A stretch of 25,633 nucleotides of DNA, taken from positions 1 to 25,633 of the forward strand of contig JAADEP010000013.1 in NCBI GenBank assembly GCA_013153335.1, given 5' to 3'. Shown here one piece after another: positions 1-8,255 of this stretch. The notes below the pieces were generated by a model. The model was not told the DNA's origin. It searched no databases and was given only the letters and a program-made list of their open reading frames with translations. This stretch comes from Chloroflexota bacterium. Its GTDB lineage: Bacteria > Chloroflexota > Anaerolineae > Anaerolineales > DRMV01. Each line of letters starts with the position of its first letter. Positions within the stretch are counted from its first letter, which is position 1. A program made the position numbers and the translations under genes.

Positions 1-707
1 CGGTCGGTCAACACGCGCCACGGGCGTCGCGGGTCGAGGTGCAGCCCCATACGCACGGGCAGGGCCAGGGCCACGCCAAAGGGCGAGAGCAGGCTCAAAA
101 AGGCCGCGAGCCCGGCCTGGGCCCACGGCGCCAACGGCCCGGGCGCGAGCAGCACCAACATCGCGGCCAGGGCCCACGGGAAGTGCGCGTTCGCGAAGCC
201 CGCGAGCCAGGGATACGCCTCGGCCAGCCAGAAATCCAGCGGGCCGTCACCCACCCGCGCCAGCCACGGGAACAACAGCCCGCCCAGGCCGCTGCCCACC
301 AAAGCCCAACGGAACGCGCGACGCGCCCGGACCGGATCGCGGGCATACACCCGGTTAAAAAAGAAACGCAGCGCGGCCAAAAGCGCGACCGCACCGCTCA
401 GCCGGGCCGCGTGGTACACCGCGAGCAAAGGCAGCGATAGCCAACGGGCAACATGACCCAAAAACAGATGAAAGAGGAACAAATACGCGCCTGGCCCGGG
501 GTCCGCGGTATAGGGCAGGCGAAAGCGCCACGCGCCGTGGAACCCCTGCTGCATTTTGGCCAGGTACGAAAAGCCGTCGAGCGGGTTGATCAAAACGCCG
601 GTGAAGCGAGCCTCGGCCCCCTGCGCCCACCACGCGAGCCCGTAGGGCACGACCCACCACGCGAGCACCAGCCAGGCCACGGGGTCAGGAAACTTTCGCG
701 GTCGCAT
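1..707 (-). CDS. Polytopic membrane protein, possibly GT-C-like glycosyltransferase (3' part outside window)
   Basis: Translating the minus strand from ATG at 707 gives 235 codons with no stop before the window edge, so the C-terminus is missing. A good ribosome binding site (GAGGAGG) sits about 6 nt before the start. The protein is rich in Trp, Leu and Ala, with hydrophobic segments at about residues 9-28, 75-115, 135-155 and 170-225. The first loop holds an acidic motif (NPLDGFSYLAKM, about 41-52). Polytopic glycosyltransferases of the GT-C type also carry an acidic residue in the first outside loop, so that is the best guess; the family is not firmly recognised. An exact TATAAT lies 33 nt upstream, so it may have its own promoter although the cytochrome gene lies just upstream on the same strand. 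Confidence 0.6.
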   Translation of the reverse strand, partial: MRPRKFPDPVAWLVLAWWVVPYGLAWWAQGAEARFTGVLINPLDGFSYLAKMQQGFHGAWRFRLPYTADPGPGAYLFLFHLFLGHVARWLSLPLLAVYHAARLSGAVALLAALRFFFNRVYARDPVRARRAFRWALVGSGLGGLLFPWLARVGDGPLDFWLAEAYPWLAGFANAHFPWALAAMLVLLAPGPLAPWAQAGLAAFLSLLSPFGVALALPVRMGLHLDPRRPWRVLTD

Positions 708-739
708 GCTTGACCTCCTCGCGCCCACGCGCGAGGAAG

Positions 740-745
740 ATTATA
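740..745 (-). promoter_or_regulatory. Candidate -10 box (TATAAT) for the membrane protein gene
   Basis: The minus strand reads an exact TATAAT 33 nt before the ATG at 707, between that start and the end of the cytochrome gene. No convincing -35 hexamer is found 16-18 bp upstream (CCGTAG at 17 bp), so activity is uncertain. Confidence 0.4.
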
Positions 746-762
746 CAGCCTGCGACCTCGAG

Positions 763-1359
763 CTACGGCGTGGGCACCGAGGGGTAAACTTGGTCGCTCA
801 GCTCGCGGATGTAGTTGATGACGTCCCAGATGGCTTGCTCGTCGAGCACGTCTTTGTACGCGGGCATGGCCGTGCCGAAGGCCGCGCCGCCCTCCGCGAT
901 GCGCCAGAAGAGGTACATATCGCTCACCCGCCGCGTGGTGCGCGCCAAGGGCGCGGCTGGCGGGTCGAGCTTCTGGCCGGCTTCGGCCTCACCCAAGGCC
1001 TGCTCGCCGTGGCACGTAGCGCAATGGGTCTCGTAGATGGTGCGACCGCGCTCAATGGACTCGGGGTCTCCGGGCGCGGGGTTGGCCATGCTGGCGTAAG
1101 GTTCGGGCACGGGCATGCGGTGGAACTGGGCCCACGGGCTGCCCCCAGGGCCGCCCATGCCGCCGCCGTGCATGCCCATGCCACCGCGGCGGCCTCCCAT
1201 GCCCCGGCCACGGCCCATGCCCGGGGCCTCGGAAGGATGCCCGGCCGCGGGCCCAAAGCGTCCCCCGCGGCCCCGGGGCGGCTCTGGGCCGGTACAAGCG
1301 AGGAGTAGCCCCAAGACCACCAGGGCCCATCCGGTGAACAGCAACCTTTGCACGCGCAT
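763..1359 (-). CDS. Mono-haem class I cytochrome c lipoprotein
   Basis: This 198-residue protein starts with a lipoprotein signal peptide ending in a lipobox (LLLAC, Cys22), so it should be anchored to the outside of the membrane. A Gly/Met/Arg/His-rich segment follows (about 47-73). The C-terminal half is a cytochrome c domain with one haem site, CATCH (Cys113, Cys116, His117), and a likely distal ligand Met165 in TAMPAY. Proteins of this type carry electrons outside the cell membrane. The start is supported by GGGAGGG about 8 nt upstream. No oxidase or other electron-transport gene is next to it, so its partner is unknown. The Gly/Met/Arg segment is unusual for the family. Confidence 0.88.
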   Translation of the reverse strand: MRVQRLLFTGWALVVLGLLLACTGPEPPRGRGGRFGPAAGHPSEAPGMGRGRGMGGRRGGMGMHGGGMGGPGGSPWAQFHRMPVPEPYASMANPAPGDPESIERGRTIYETHCATCHGEQALGEAEAGQKLDPPAAPLARTTRRVSDMYLFWRIAEGGAAFGTAMPAYKDVLDEQAIWDVINYIRELSDQVYPSVPTP

Positions 1360-1485
1360 CGGGGTATCCCTCCCTTGGTTTCGCGCCGGGCATCCCTCGG
1401 GCCGAGGAGGTCGGACGATGTGGCCATCCTCAGCCTACCCGGCGCGTGTGAACACGGTATGAAGACCGGATGCATTCCTTTTGAA

Positions 1486-2520
1486 TCATATCGGGTGCAA
1501 CCCGGGGAACGTCAAGCCCAAGGTCTCCTCCCAACCCAGCGCGACGTTGAGGCTCTGGAGCGCGGATCCGGCCGCGCCCTTCATGAGGTTGTCGATCGCG
1601 GCCATCGCGACCAAATGACCGTGGGCTTCGTCCAGGGCAAAGCCAAGGTCCGCGTAATTTGAGCCGGCCAAGATCTTGGGGTCGGGCACGCGATAGATGC
1701 CCCGGCGCTCTTTGACCAGACGGAGGAAGGGGTTCTCATTCACAGCCTGCCGATACGCGCGCCACAAATCCTTCTCGGTCACGCCGGGGTGGGTCCACGC
1801 GTGGACAGTGGCCATCGCGCCCCGCACCATATCGACCGAGGTCATGGTGAGGTGTACGTCAGTCAGGCCGAGCTCTTGCATGACTTCCGCGGTGTGCCGA
1901 TGGCCGAAGGGCGCGTAGGTGCGCACCACGTTCGCGCGCTCGGGATGGTGCGAACCGGGGTTGGGCGACGCGCCGCCTTCGGACGAACCGACCTTGATAT
2001 CCGCGATGATGGGGCGCTGGGTGTCCACCAGGCCGGCCTGGAGCGCGGGCCACAAGGCCAGGATGGTGGCGGTCGCGTTGCAGCCCACGCCGCTGATGAA
2101 GCGCGCGCCGCGCAGGTCCTGCCGGTGCAGCTCGGGCAGGCCGTAGACGAACTTGCTCAGCCACGCGGGGGCCGCGTGGGGCTGCCCGTACCAGCGTTCG
2201 TACGCGGCCGGGTCGCGCAGCCGAAAGTCGGCGGAGAGATCCACGATATACGTGGCCAATTCGGCCCAACGCTCGATGTTCTTTTGCGCCTCTCCGTGCG
2301 GAAGGGCCAAAAACAACACATCAACGGGCTCAAGGGCCTCGGGTGTGGTAAATTTAAGGCGAGTGCGCTTGCGCAGATTCGGGTGAATCTGGTACACATA
2401 CTGGCCCACATAACGCCGCGACGTCACCTGATGGACTTGCAGTTGGGGGTGATCCAAGACCAAGCGGAGCAGCTCGCCACCGGTATAACCCGAAGCACCG
2501 ACAATGCTAACCCGAAGCAT
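1486..2520 (-). CDS. argC: N-acetyl-gamma-glutamyl-phosphate / LysW-aminoadipyl-phosphate reductase (ArgC/LysY family)
   Basis: This 344-residue NADP-dependent reductase converts an acyl phosphate on the way to arginine, or in the LysW carrier-protein route to lysine or arginine, into the semialdehyde. The nucleotide-binding motif GASGYTGGE is at 8-16, and the catalytic Cys147 is in GCNAT. A conserved HHPERAN (191-197) and GHRHTAE (206-212) follow. The VTSRR (32-36) and HPNLRKRT (46-53) stretches and the C-terminus resemble, from memory, the LysY branch of Thermus more than E. coli ArgC. Substrate choice cannot be settled here because no argB, argJ, lysW or lysZ gene is in the window. AAGGAGG stands about 8 nt before the ATG. 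The gene is divergent from the TetR-like gene. Confidence 0.9.
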   Translation of the reverse strand: MLRVSIVGASGYTGGELLRLVLDHPQLQVHQVTSRRYVGQYVYQIHPNLRKRTRLKFTTPEALEPVDVLFLALPHGEAQKNIERWAELATYIVDLSADFRLRDPAAYERWYGQPHAAPAWLSKFVYGLPELHRQDLRGARFISGVGCNATATILALWPALQAGLVDTQRPIIADIKVGSSEGGASPNPGSHHPERANVVRTYAPFGHRHTAEVMQELGLTDVHLTMTSVDMVRGAMATVHAWTHPGVTEKDLWRAYRQAVNENPFLRLVKERRGIYRVPDPKILAGSNYADLGFALDEAHGHLVAMAAIDNLMKGAAGSALQSLNVALGWEETLGLTFPGLHPI

Positions 2521-2570
2521 AGAACGCCTCCTTGGATAGAAACGCGAGATGGCTCGCGAGATCGGGCATG

Positions 2571-2576
2571 ATTGTA
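2571..2576 (-). promoter_or_regulatory. Candidate -10 box (TACAAT) of the argC promoter
   Basis: TACAAT on the minus strand lies about 50 nt before the argC start, leaving a leader of roughly 43 nt that ends in AAGGAGG. The region 16-18 bp upstream does not show a clear -35 hexamer. The hexamer is identical to the -10 box of the divergent tetR-like promoter. Confidence 0.4.
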
Positions 2577-2602
2577 CCGCGTGTAGGCCGGCGAAAGGCG
2601 TG

Positions 2603-2617
2603 GAATCGGGCGGATTC
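2603..2617. promoter_or_regulatory. Possible operator: inverted repeat GAATC-N5-GATTC
   Basis: Two 5-bp arms (2603-2607 and 2613-2617) face each other between the two divergent promoters. This is a natural position for a TetR-family regulator that controls itself and its neighbour. The arms are short and could be chance, so this is only a candidate. Confidence 0.2.
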
Positions 2618-2632
2618 GGGACGAAGGTTCCC

Positions 2633-2661
2633 TTGACGCGACGGAAGGGGCTGCGTACAAT
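2633..2661 (+). promoter_or_regulatory. Sigma-70-type promoter for the tetR-like gene (TTGACG-17 bp-TACAAT)
   Basis: A -35 box TTGACG (2633-2638) and a -10 box TACAAT (2656-2661) are separated by exactly 17 bp. Transcription should start near 2668 and give a leader of about 120 nt before the ATG at 2791. It is the best-formed promoter in the window. Inside the leader, GCGGGG (2708-2713) and GGGGTG (2716-2721) can pair with the overlapping segments CCCCGC (2732-2737) and CACCCC (2730-2735), so two alternative hairpins are possible. Confidence 0.65.
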
Positions 2662-2790
2662 GGTCGAGCGTTCGTTCGAATCCGCGGGTGAGGGTCCAAT
2701 GCCAGCTGCGGGGAAGGGGTGTGGGCCTGCACCCCGCGCCTCCGGTCGTCACGCCCGGGCATCCGTACCTTAGCCAAAAAGGAGGACCCT

Positions 2791-3369
2791 ATGGCCACAC
2801 CCTCGTCAACCACCAAACCGCCGCGGCGCACCGCGATTCTGAACACGGCCTATGAGCTCTTCTCCCGCCAAGGCTACCACGGCACATCCATCCGCCAGAT
2901 CGCGCGGCGGAACCAGGTCGCGCTCAGCACCATCTACTACTACTTCGGCTCCAAAGAGAACCTCTTCGCCTCGGTCTACGAGCACTTCCACCCAGCCCCC
3001 CTGCTTTTGGAACGCTTGCAAGGCCGCACGTACCAGAGCCGCGAAGACCTGCTCCGCCACGCGTGGCAGGCCCTCATGGACTTCCTCGAGGCTTCGCCCG
3101 AGTTCATTCATATTATGTTTATCGAATGGGTCGAGTTCCAGGGCCGGCACGCGCCCTATGTCTGGACCCGGTTCCTGCCCCAATGGCGCGCGCTCCTCGA
3201 ACCCGTGTTCGGCCAAGGCCTGTCGGACACCGACCTGCTGGCCTTGTTCGGCTCGCTCATCGGGTACGCGTTCGGCTACGTCATCGCGCGGCAAAACCAG
3301 CGCTACCCCGCGTCCAAAGAGCGCTTGCTGCAGCTCTTCTTGCACGGCGCGACGTCCCTGGGCGCGTAA
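2791..3369 (+). CDS. TetR/AcrR-family transcriptional regulator
   Basis: The 192-residue protein has the usual TetR layout. The N-terminal helix-turn-helix spans about 13-60 and includes the typical GYHGTSIRQIARRNQV and STIYYYFGSKENLF stretches. An all-helical ligand and dimer domain follows. I place the start at 2791, not at the in-frame ATG at 2719, because AAAGGAGG sits right before it and the DNA-binding domain begins at the usual distance. The divergent arrangement with argC is typical of a local regulator. The ligand cannot be predicted. A 61-nt gap separates it from mutM, which may be cotranscribed. Confidence 0.88.
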   Translation: MATPSSTTKPPRRTAILNTAYELFSRQGYHGTSIRQIARRNQVALSTIYYYFGSKENLFASVYEHFHPAPLLLERLQGRTYQSREDLLRHAWQALMDFLEASPEFIHIMFIEWVEFQGRHAPYVWTRFLPQWRALLEPVFGQGLSDTDLLALFGSLIGYAFGYVIARQNQRYPASKERLLQLFLHGATSLGA

Positions 3370-3430
3370 CCGAGGCGGTCCGCGCGGAACCCGCGGGCGC
3401 GCCGGCCATCCCCAACACGAGGAAGGGCCC

Positions 3431-4312
3431 ATGCCTGAGCTGCCCGAGGTCGAGACCTACGCGCGCTGGCTGCGCGGCCAAGGCCCCGCAGCGGGCATCA
3501 TCGGGCGTACGGTGCGCGCGGTGCGCGTGCTCGAGCCAGGCATCCTCGCGACGCCGGACCCCGCGACGTTCGCGCGGGCGCTCACGGGCCAGCGGGTGCG
3601 CGCGGTCGCGCGGCGCGGCAAATACTTGTGGCTCCAGCTCGACGGACCCCAGGTGCTCATTCTGCACCTGGGGATGAGCGGACGCCTGCGCTGGGCCCAC
3701 GCGACCGAACCCCTGCAGGCCACGCGGCTCGTGCTGACGTGGGACGATGGCCGCGAGCTGCGCTATGAGGACCCGCGCAAGTTCGGGCGGTGGTGGCTGA
3801 CCGCGCGGCCCGACGCGATCCTGGGCAAGCTGGGTCCCGAGCCCTGGGACCTCACGCCCGACGCGTTCGCGCGGCGCTTGCGGACGCGCCGCGCGCGCAT
3901 CAAGCCCTTGCTGCTAAACCAGCGCTTTCTCGCGGGCGTGGGCAACATCTACGCGGACGAAGCCCTCCACCGCGCGGGCATTCACCCCGCGCGGCCCGCG
4001 AACACGTTGCGCGCGGACGAGGCCGCCGCGCTGCTGCGCGCGCTGCAAGCGGTGCTCGAGGCCGCGCTGGCCGCGCGGGGCACGAGTTTCGACGCGGCCT
4101 ATCCCTGGGGCACGTACCAAAATGCGCTGCGCGTGTACGGACGCGGGGGCCAGGTTTGTTATACTTGTGGCACCCGCATCCAACGCCTGCGCCTCGCGGG
4201 GCGAAGCGCGCACGTGTGCCCCACGTGCCAACCGCTGCCCTCCGAAGATCCTCCGCCCCGCGCGCAGCGCGATGGTCCCGGGCAGGACCAGACCACGGGA
4301 GCGCCACGATGA
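3431..4312 (+). CDS. mutM: Formamidopyrimidine-DNA glycosylase (Fpg/MutM)
   Basis: This 293-residue bifunctional glycosylase and AP lyase removes 8-oxoguanine and ring-opened purines from DNA. The catalytic start MPELPEVE (Pro2, Glu3) is intact. The RRGKYLW motif holds the conserved Lys, and LLLNQRFLAGVGNIYADE forms the helix-two-turn-helix region. A C-terminal zinc finger has the pattern C-x2-C-x16-C-x2-C ending in CPTCQ. About 30 extra residues, Pro/Arg/Gln-rich, follow the finger. GAGGAAGG precedes the ATG. The stop overlaps the start of the next gene (ATGA, 4309-4312), which indicates translational coupling. MutY, the partner in the same repair system, is encoded at 19395. Confidence 0.95.
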   Translation: MPELPEVETYARWLRGQGPAAGIIGRTVRAVRVLEPGILATPDPATFARALTGQRVRAVARRGKYLWLQLDGPQVLILHLGMSGRLRWAHATEPLQATRLVLTWDDGRELRYEDPRKFGRWWLTARPDAILGKLGPEPWDLTPDAFARRLRTRRARIKPLLLNQRFLAGVGNIYADEALHRAGIHPARPANTLRADEAAALLRALQAVLEAALAARGTSFDAAYPWGTYQNALRVYGRGGQVCYTCGTRIQRLRLAGRSAHVCPTCQPLPSEDPPPRAQRDGPGQDQTTGAPR

Positions 4313-4929
4313 CGGTATTTCAGCCCCAAGTTCTCTATCTGGCCCTCGCGCTGTTCGCCATCGGCCTGTTTTTGGGCATCGCGATCGGCTGGTTCAGCCG
4401 CGGGAGCGCGAAGGCCTCATCCCCAACCCCATCGGGCTCGGATGAAGGGGCCGAGCCCGCGCCTGAGCACGGGCTCTTGGTGCAGTGGGACCGGGACGGC
4501 GTGCACGGCATTCGGGTCCGCTGGAACGGCAAGGTCTACCCTCGCTCGTGGGACCTCCCCGAGAAGGTGCAGATCGAGTTCCAGCGTATGCTGCATCGGC
4601 TCATCCAATGGTTCGACCAACCCGAACCTAAAGCCAAAGCCGCGGCCCCCCAATCGCGCGCGCGGCCCGCGCGGCCGACCACGAGCGCGAGCACCATGGA
4701 GGAAGCCGCGAACGCGGTGCGGGTGTACGCGGAGATCGACAGCATTCTGCAAGACTTGCTGCAACGGGCGCAAATGCAGCGTCGGGTGCACGTGCGCTTT
4801 CTGCCCCAGCAAATGCAGGTGGTGTTTTATGTGGATTCCCAGGCCTACACCGCGCTGGAGCAGATCCCGGATAAGCGCGTGCGCCTGCTGATTCGCGAAG
4901 CCGTGCGCCGCTGGGAGCGCAGTCACTAA
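4309..4929 (+). CDS. Single-pass membrane protein of unknown function
   Basis: I do not recognise the family of this 206-residue protein. It starts at the ATG that overlaps the mutM stop. A transmembrane helix lies at about 7-29, followed by a Ser/Pro-rich stretch, a small basic and aromatic segment (about 60-105), an Ala/Arg/Pro-rich linker (about 107-125), and a C-terminal domain (about 127-206) with alternating helix and strand character (VRVYAEIDSILQDLL, then RRVHVRFLPQQMQVVFYV). It is likely cotranscribed with mutM, and the SLC13-like gene starts 6 nt after its stop. No cysteine or obvious catalytic motif is visible. Confidence 0.8.
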   Translation: MTVFQPQVLYLALALFAIGLFLGIAIGWFSRGSAKASSPTPSGSDEGAEPAPEHGLLVQWDRDGVHGIRVRWNGKVYPRSWDLPEKVQIEFQRMLHRLIQWFDQPEPKAKAAAPQSRARPARPTTSASTMEEAANAVRVYAEIDSILQDLLQRAQMQRRVHVRFLPQQMQVVFYVDSQAYTALEQIPDKRVRLLIREAVRRWERSH

Positions 4930-4935
4930 CGAACC

Positions 4936-6726
4936 ATGAGCCCGGCCTCTCGTGCACTGTTGCTGACGGGGCTGTTGGTGGCCCTGTTGCTCTTTGGGCG
5001 CGCGGCCGCAGAGGCCGTGGCGCTGTTGATTTTGGTCGCGACCGTGGTCTGGGGCTTGTTGCCCCCGCGCGACGCGCTCGCGGGCTTCGCGAACCCCAGC
5101 GTGGTCGCGCTGATTTTCATCTTCATCGTCGCGCAAGGGATCGAGGCCACGGGCCTGGCGCAACGCATTGCCGCGTGGCTGCGCAAGCACGCGGGCGGCA
5201 GCGAAAGCCGCTTGTTGGCCGTGGTCATGGGCACGACCGCGTTCCTCTCCCTCTTCATGAACACCGTGGCCGCGGCCGCGGTGCTGCTCAGTCCGACCCT
5301 GGATCTGGCTCGACGGCAGCGCATCTCGCCCGCGCGGCTGCTACTCCCTATGGGCTACGGCGCGCTCCTGGGCGGGATGGCCACGCTGCTCACGACCGCG
5401 AACCTGGTGGTGAGCGCGGCGCTAGAAGCCCACGGCTACGAACCGTTCGGCGTGTTCGACTTCCTGCCCGTGGGCCTGCCCGCAACGTTGGTGGGCATCG
5501 CGTTCATGGTACTGGTCGGGCGCCGCTTGCTTCCCAACCGCTCGCCCATGGACGAAAGCGGCCCGCGCCGCGCGCTGGCCGACGCGCTGCAAGAATATCA
5601 GCTGGCCCACGGCGTGCACGCGTATCGCCTCGCGGCGGACTCGCCCCTGGTGGGCCGCGCCGCGCGGCGGCCCCACACCGCGCGCGAGCTGGGTCTGACG
5701 CCGGTCGGGCTCATCCAGGGCGAGCGCTTTCGGCCCATCCACACCCTCGACCCAGACGAGCGGCTCGAGGCCGGCGACATCATCCTGCTCGCGGGCCGGC
5801 CTTCGAGCGAGGTCCTGCGCGCGTACGGCCTCGAGCCCTGGGAGGCCGCGGAGATCGAGGCCCTTTTGCAGCGCGGGGGCACTTTCGCGGAGGTCATTGT
5901 GAACCCGCGCGGGCAGGCCGCGGGCCAGACGCCCCAATCCCTGCGCCTGCGCGAGCGCTACGGCGCGCTGGTGGTCTCCCTGTGGCGGGAAGGCAAGGCC
6001 CTGTATCACGACCTGCACCGCCAGGTGCTGCGCGAAGGCGACGCGCTGCTGTTGCTCGTGCCGCCCGAGAACGTCACCCTGCTGGCCTATGACCCCGACT
6101 TCATCCTCCTGGCCCGCAGCGAAGGCGTGGACGCGCGACCCTGGGCCCAATGGGCCGCGGGCGGTTTGCTCGTGCTCATGCTCGCGCTAACCGGGTTCCG
6201 GGTGTTGCCCCTACCCCTCGCGGCCATCCTCAGCGCCAGCGGGGTGATCGCGCTGGGGTTGGTGCGGCCCCGAGAGGCGTACCGGGCCATCCCGTGGCGC
6301 GCGATCTTCCTGATCGCGGGCGTCTTCCCCTTGAGCACCGCGCTCGCGCGCACGGGCGCGGCCCGCATGGTGGTCGACACCCTCTTGCGGCCCCTGGGGA
6401 ACGCGCCCGCGTGGGTCTTGGCCTGGGTCATGCTCTGGCTCTCGGCCGCGCTGGCCCAGGTGATGAGCGGCCAGGTGGCCGCGCTGGTGCTCGCGCCCAT
6501 GGCCCTGACCGTGGCCGAGAGCCACGGCGTTTCGGTGCACGCGATGGCCATGGCGGTCGCGCTGGGCGCGTCCATGGCCTTTCTCTTGCCGACCGGGCAT
6601 CCGGTGAACTTGCTGGTCATGGGTCCGGGCGGGTATCGCCCCCGGGACTATGTGCGGGTCGGGCTGCCCCTGGCCTTGGTCATCACCCCGGTCATCCTGG
6701 CGCTGCTGCCCTACGGCGCGCCGTAG
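4936..6726 (+). CDS. SLC13/DASS-type permease with two TrkA-C domains
   Basis: This 596-residue membrane protein has about 5-6 N-terminal helices (1-200) and a soluble middle part (about 215-390) with two consecutive TrkA-C (RCK_C) domains, visible as VGLIQGERFRPIHTLDPDERL...GDIILLAG and GALVVSLWREGKALYHD...GDALLLL. A second helix bundle follows (about 395-595). This helices-RCK_C-helices layout is typical of SLC13-like anion or sulfate permeases. The hairpin segment MGYGALLGGMATLLTTANLVV and the later LPTGHPVNLLVMGPGGY match the two substrate and sodium clamp regions of the family. The substrate is not predictable. There is no clear ribosome binding site, so translation may depend on read-on from the upstream gene. 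Confidence 0.88.
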   Translation: MSPASRALLLTGLLVALLLFGRAAAEAVALLILVATVVWGLLPPRDALAGFANPSVVALIFIFIVAQGIEATGLAQRIAAWLRKHAGGSESRLLAVVMGTTAFLSLFMNTVAAAAVLLSPTLDLARRQRISPARLLLPMGYGALLGGMATLLTTANLVVSAALEAHGYEPFGVFDFLPVGLPATLVGIAFMVLVGRRLLPNRSPMDESGPRRALADALQEYQLAHGVHAYRLAADSPLVGRAARRPHTARELGLTPVGLIQGERFRPIHTLDPDERLEAGDIILLAGRPSSEVLRAYGLEPWEAAEIEALLQRGGTFAEVIVNPRGQAAGQTPQSLRLRERYGALVVSLWREGKALYHDLHRQVLREGDALLLLVPPENVTLLAYDPDFILLARSEGVDARPWAQWAAGGLLVLMLALTGFRVLPLPLAAILSASGVIALGLVRPREAYRAIPWRAIFLIAGVFPLSTALARTGAARMVVDTLLRPLGNAPAWVLAWVMLWLSAALAQVMSGQVAALVLAPMALTVAESHGVSVHAMAMAVALGASMAFLLPTGHPVNLLVMGPGGYRPRDYVRVGLPLALVITPVILALLPYGAP

Positions 6727-6793
6727 ACCGCGGCCCCCAACTCCCCGAGTGTGCTTTTCCGTCTTGTGGAAGGCTCTGGAGCGAGCCGAGGCC

Positions 6794-8203
6794 TTACCGC
6801 GCGCGCGGCTCGTCGCGCTGCCACGCGTATTCGAGGGCCTGGCGCAAGGTAGTGGCTTCGTGGACGGTGATACCTTCAGGCCAGGTTTCGTGGGGACTTC
6901 GGGCCAGGCGTCGGGGCACGACCGCGTGGCGAAAGCCCAATTGCGCGGCTTCGCGCAGCCGCGCGGCCAGCTGGCCGACCGCGCGCAGCTCGCCCGCCAG
7001 GCCCACCTCGCCGATGAGCACCACATCCGCGCGCAAGGGCACATCCTGCACCGAAGACGCGACCGCGGCCGCGATGGCCAGATCCGCGGCCGGCTCTCGA
7101 ACTTGCAGCCCGCCGACCACGCTGACGAACACGTCTTGATCCGCCAGGCGCAGGCCCAGGCGGCGTTGGAGCACGGCCAGCACTAAGAGCAAGCGGTTGT
7201 AATCCACGCCGATGGCCGCGCGGCGGGGGTGCCCAAAGGCCGTGGGGCTGGTCAAGCCCTGGATCTCCACAAGCAGGGGGCGGGTGCCTTCCATCGTCAC
7301 CGCGATGGCGGACCCGGCCGCGTTGACCAGCCGGCCCGCGAGGAAGACTTCGGACGGGTTGGGCACCTCGACCAGGCCCCGGTCGTGCATCTCAAAGACC
7401 CCGACCTCATCGGTGGCACCGAAGCGGTTCTTGACCGACCGCAACAGCCGGTACGCGTGGAAGCGGTCGCCTTCGAGGTAGAGCACGGTGTCGACGATGT
7501 GCTCCAGCACCTTGGGCCCCGCGAGCACGCCTTCTTTGGTGACGTGGCCGATGAGGAAGACCGCGATGTTGCGCTGCTTGGCCAGGGCTTGCAAGCGCGC
7601 CGCGCTCTCGCGCACCTGGCTGACCGAGCCCGCGGAAGACTGCAATTCGGGCAGGCTCACGGTTTGGATGGAGTCGATGATGAGGATGTGGGGCTGGATC
7701 TGGTCCACGAAGGCCAGGATGGTCTCGAGGTTGGTTTCGGTGACCAGGTAAAGGTTCGGGGGGAAGGGCCGCGGGCGGCCCTGGGGCGTGCGCCAAAGGC
7801 GCTGGGCGCGCATTTTGATTTGGGTCTCCGATTCCTCGCCCGAGACGTACAGCACGGTGAACGTACGGGCCATTTCCAGCGCGGTTTGGAGCAGCAAGGT
7901 CGACTTGCCGATGCCCGGGTCGCCGCCCAACAGCACGATCGACCCGGGGACGATGCCGCCGCCCAACACCCGGGCCATCTCGGCCATGGGCAGGGGCCAG
8001 CGCGCCTCGTCCTGCGCGGGGATCTCCGCGATGGGCCGGGGCTGCCGCGCGGGGGCGCGACGCGCGGCCGCGCGGGGCGCGGGCGTGAGCACTTCCTCGA
8101 CGAACGAACCCCACGCGCCGCAACTGGGGCAGCGCCCCAAAGGCTTGGGCGACCGCCGACCGCAGTTCTGGCACACATACTCGACGCGTGGCTTAGATGG
8201 CAT
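6794..8203 (-). CDS. radA: DNA repair protein RadA (Sms)
   Basis: This 469-residue RecA-like branch-migration helicase acts in recombinational repair. An N-terminal C4 zinc finger has Cys11, Cys14, Cys25 and Cys28. Walker A is GGDPGIGKS (93-101), Walker B is near HILIIDS (172-178), and the RadA-specific KNRFG is at 258-262. The C-terminal part is the Lon-like domain (VSVVGGLQVREPAADLAIA). GGAGGT lies just before the ATG. The gene follows rsgA on the same strand after 68 bp that hold two parS sites and no recognisable promoter, so it is probably transcribed with rsgA. Confidence 0.96.
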   Translation of the reverse strand: MPSKPRVEYVCQNCGRRSPKPLGRCPSCGAWGSFVEEVLTPAPRAAARRAPARQPRPIAEIPAQDEARWPLPMAEMARVLGGGIVPGSIVLLGGDPGIGKSTLLLQTALEMARTFTVLYVSGEESETQIKMRAQRLWRTPQGRPRPFPPNLYLVTETNLETILAFVDQIQPHILIIDSIQTVSLPELQSSAGSVSQVRESAARLQALAKQRNIAVFLIGHVTKEGVLAGPKVLEHIVDTVLYLEGDRFHAYRLLRSVKNRFGATDEVGVFEMHDRGLVEVPNPSEVFLAGRLVNAAGSAIAVTMEGTRPLLVEIQGLTSPTAFGHPRRAAIGVDYNRLLLVLAVLQRRLGLRLADQDVFVSVVGGLQVREPAADLAIAAAVASSVQDVPLRADVVLIGEVGLAGELRAVGQLAARLREAAQLGFRHAVVPRRLARSPHETWPEGITVHEATTLRQALEYAWQRDEPRAR

Positions 8204-8217
8204 GGGGACCTCCGCGC

Positions 8218-8235
8218 AGGTTTCACGTGAAACCT
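8218..8235. promoter_or_regulatory. parS: parS centromere site 1 (ParB/Spo0J binding)
   Basis: The sequence AGGTTTCACGTGAAACCT is a perfect 18-bp palindrome whose central 14 bp (GTTTCACGTGAAAC) match the conserved core of bacterial chromosomal parS (consensus TGTTTCACGTGAAACA). ParB binds such sites, spreads along DNA and loads SMC for chromosome segregation. It lies 14 bp upstream of the radA start codon. No parA or parB gene is in the window. Confidence 0.9.
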
Positions 8236-8255
8236 AAGGGACGGGGCGCGGCGCG

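Noticed and set aside
4158..4166. TATACT inside mutM as an internal promoter
   Set aside because: It codes for the zinc-finger Cys-Tyr-Thr residues and has no matching -35 box, so coding use explains it.
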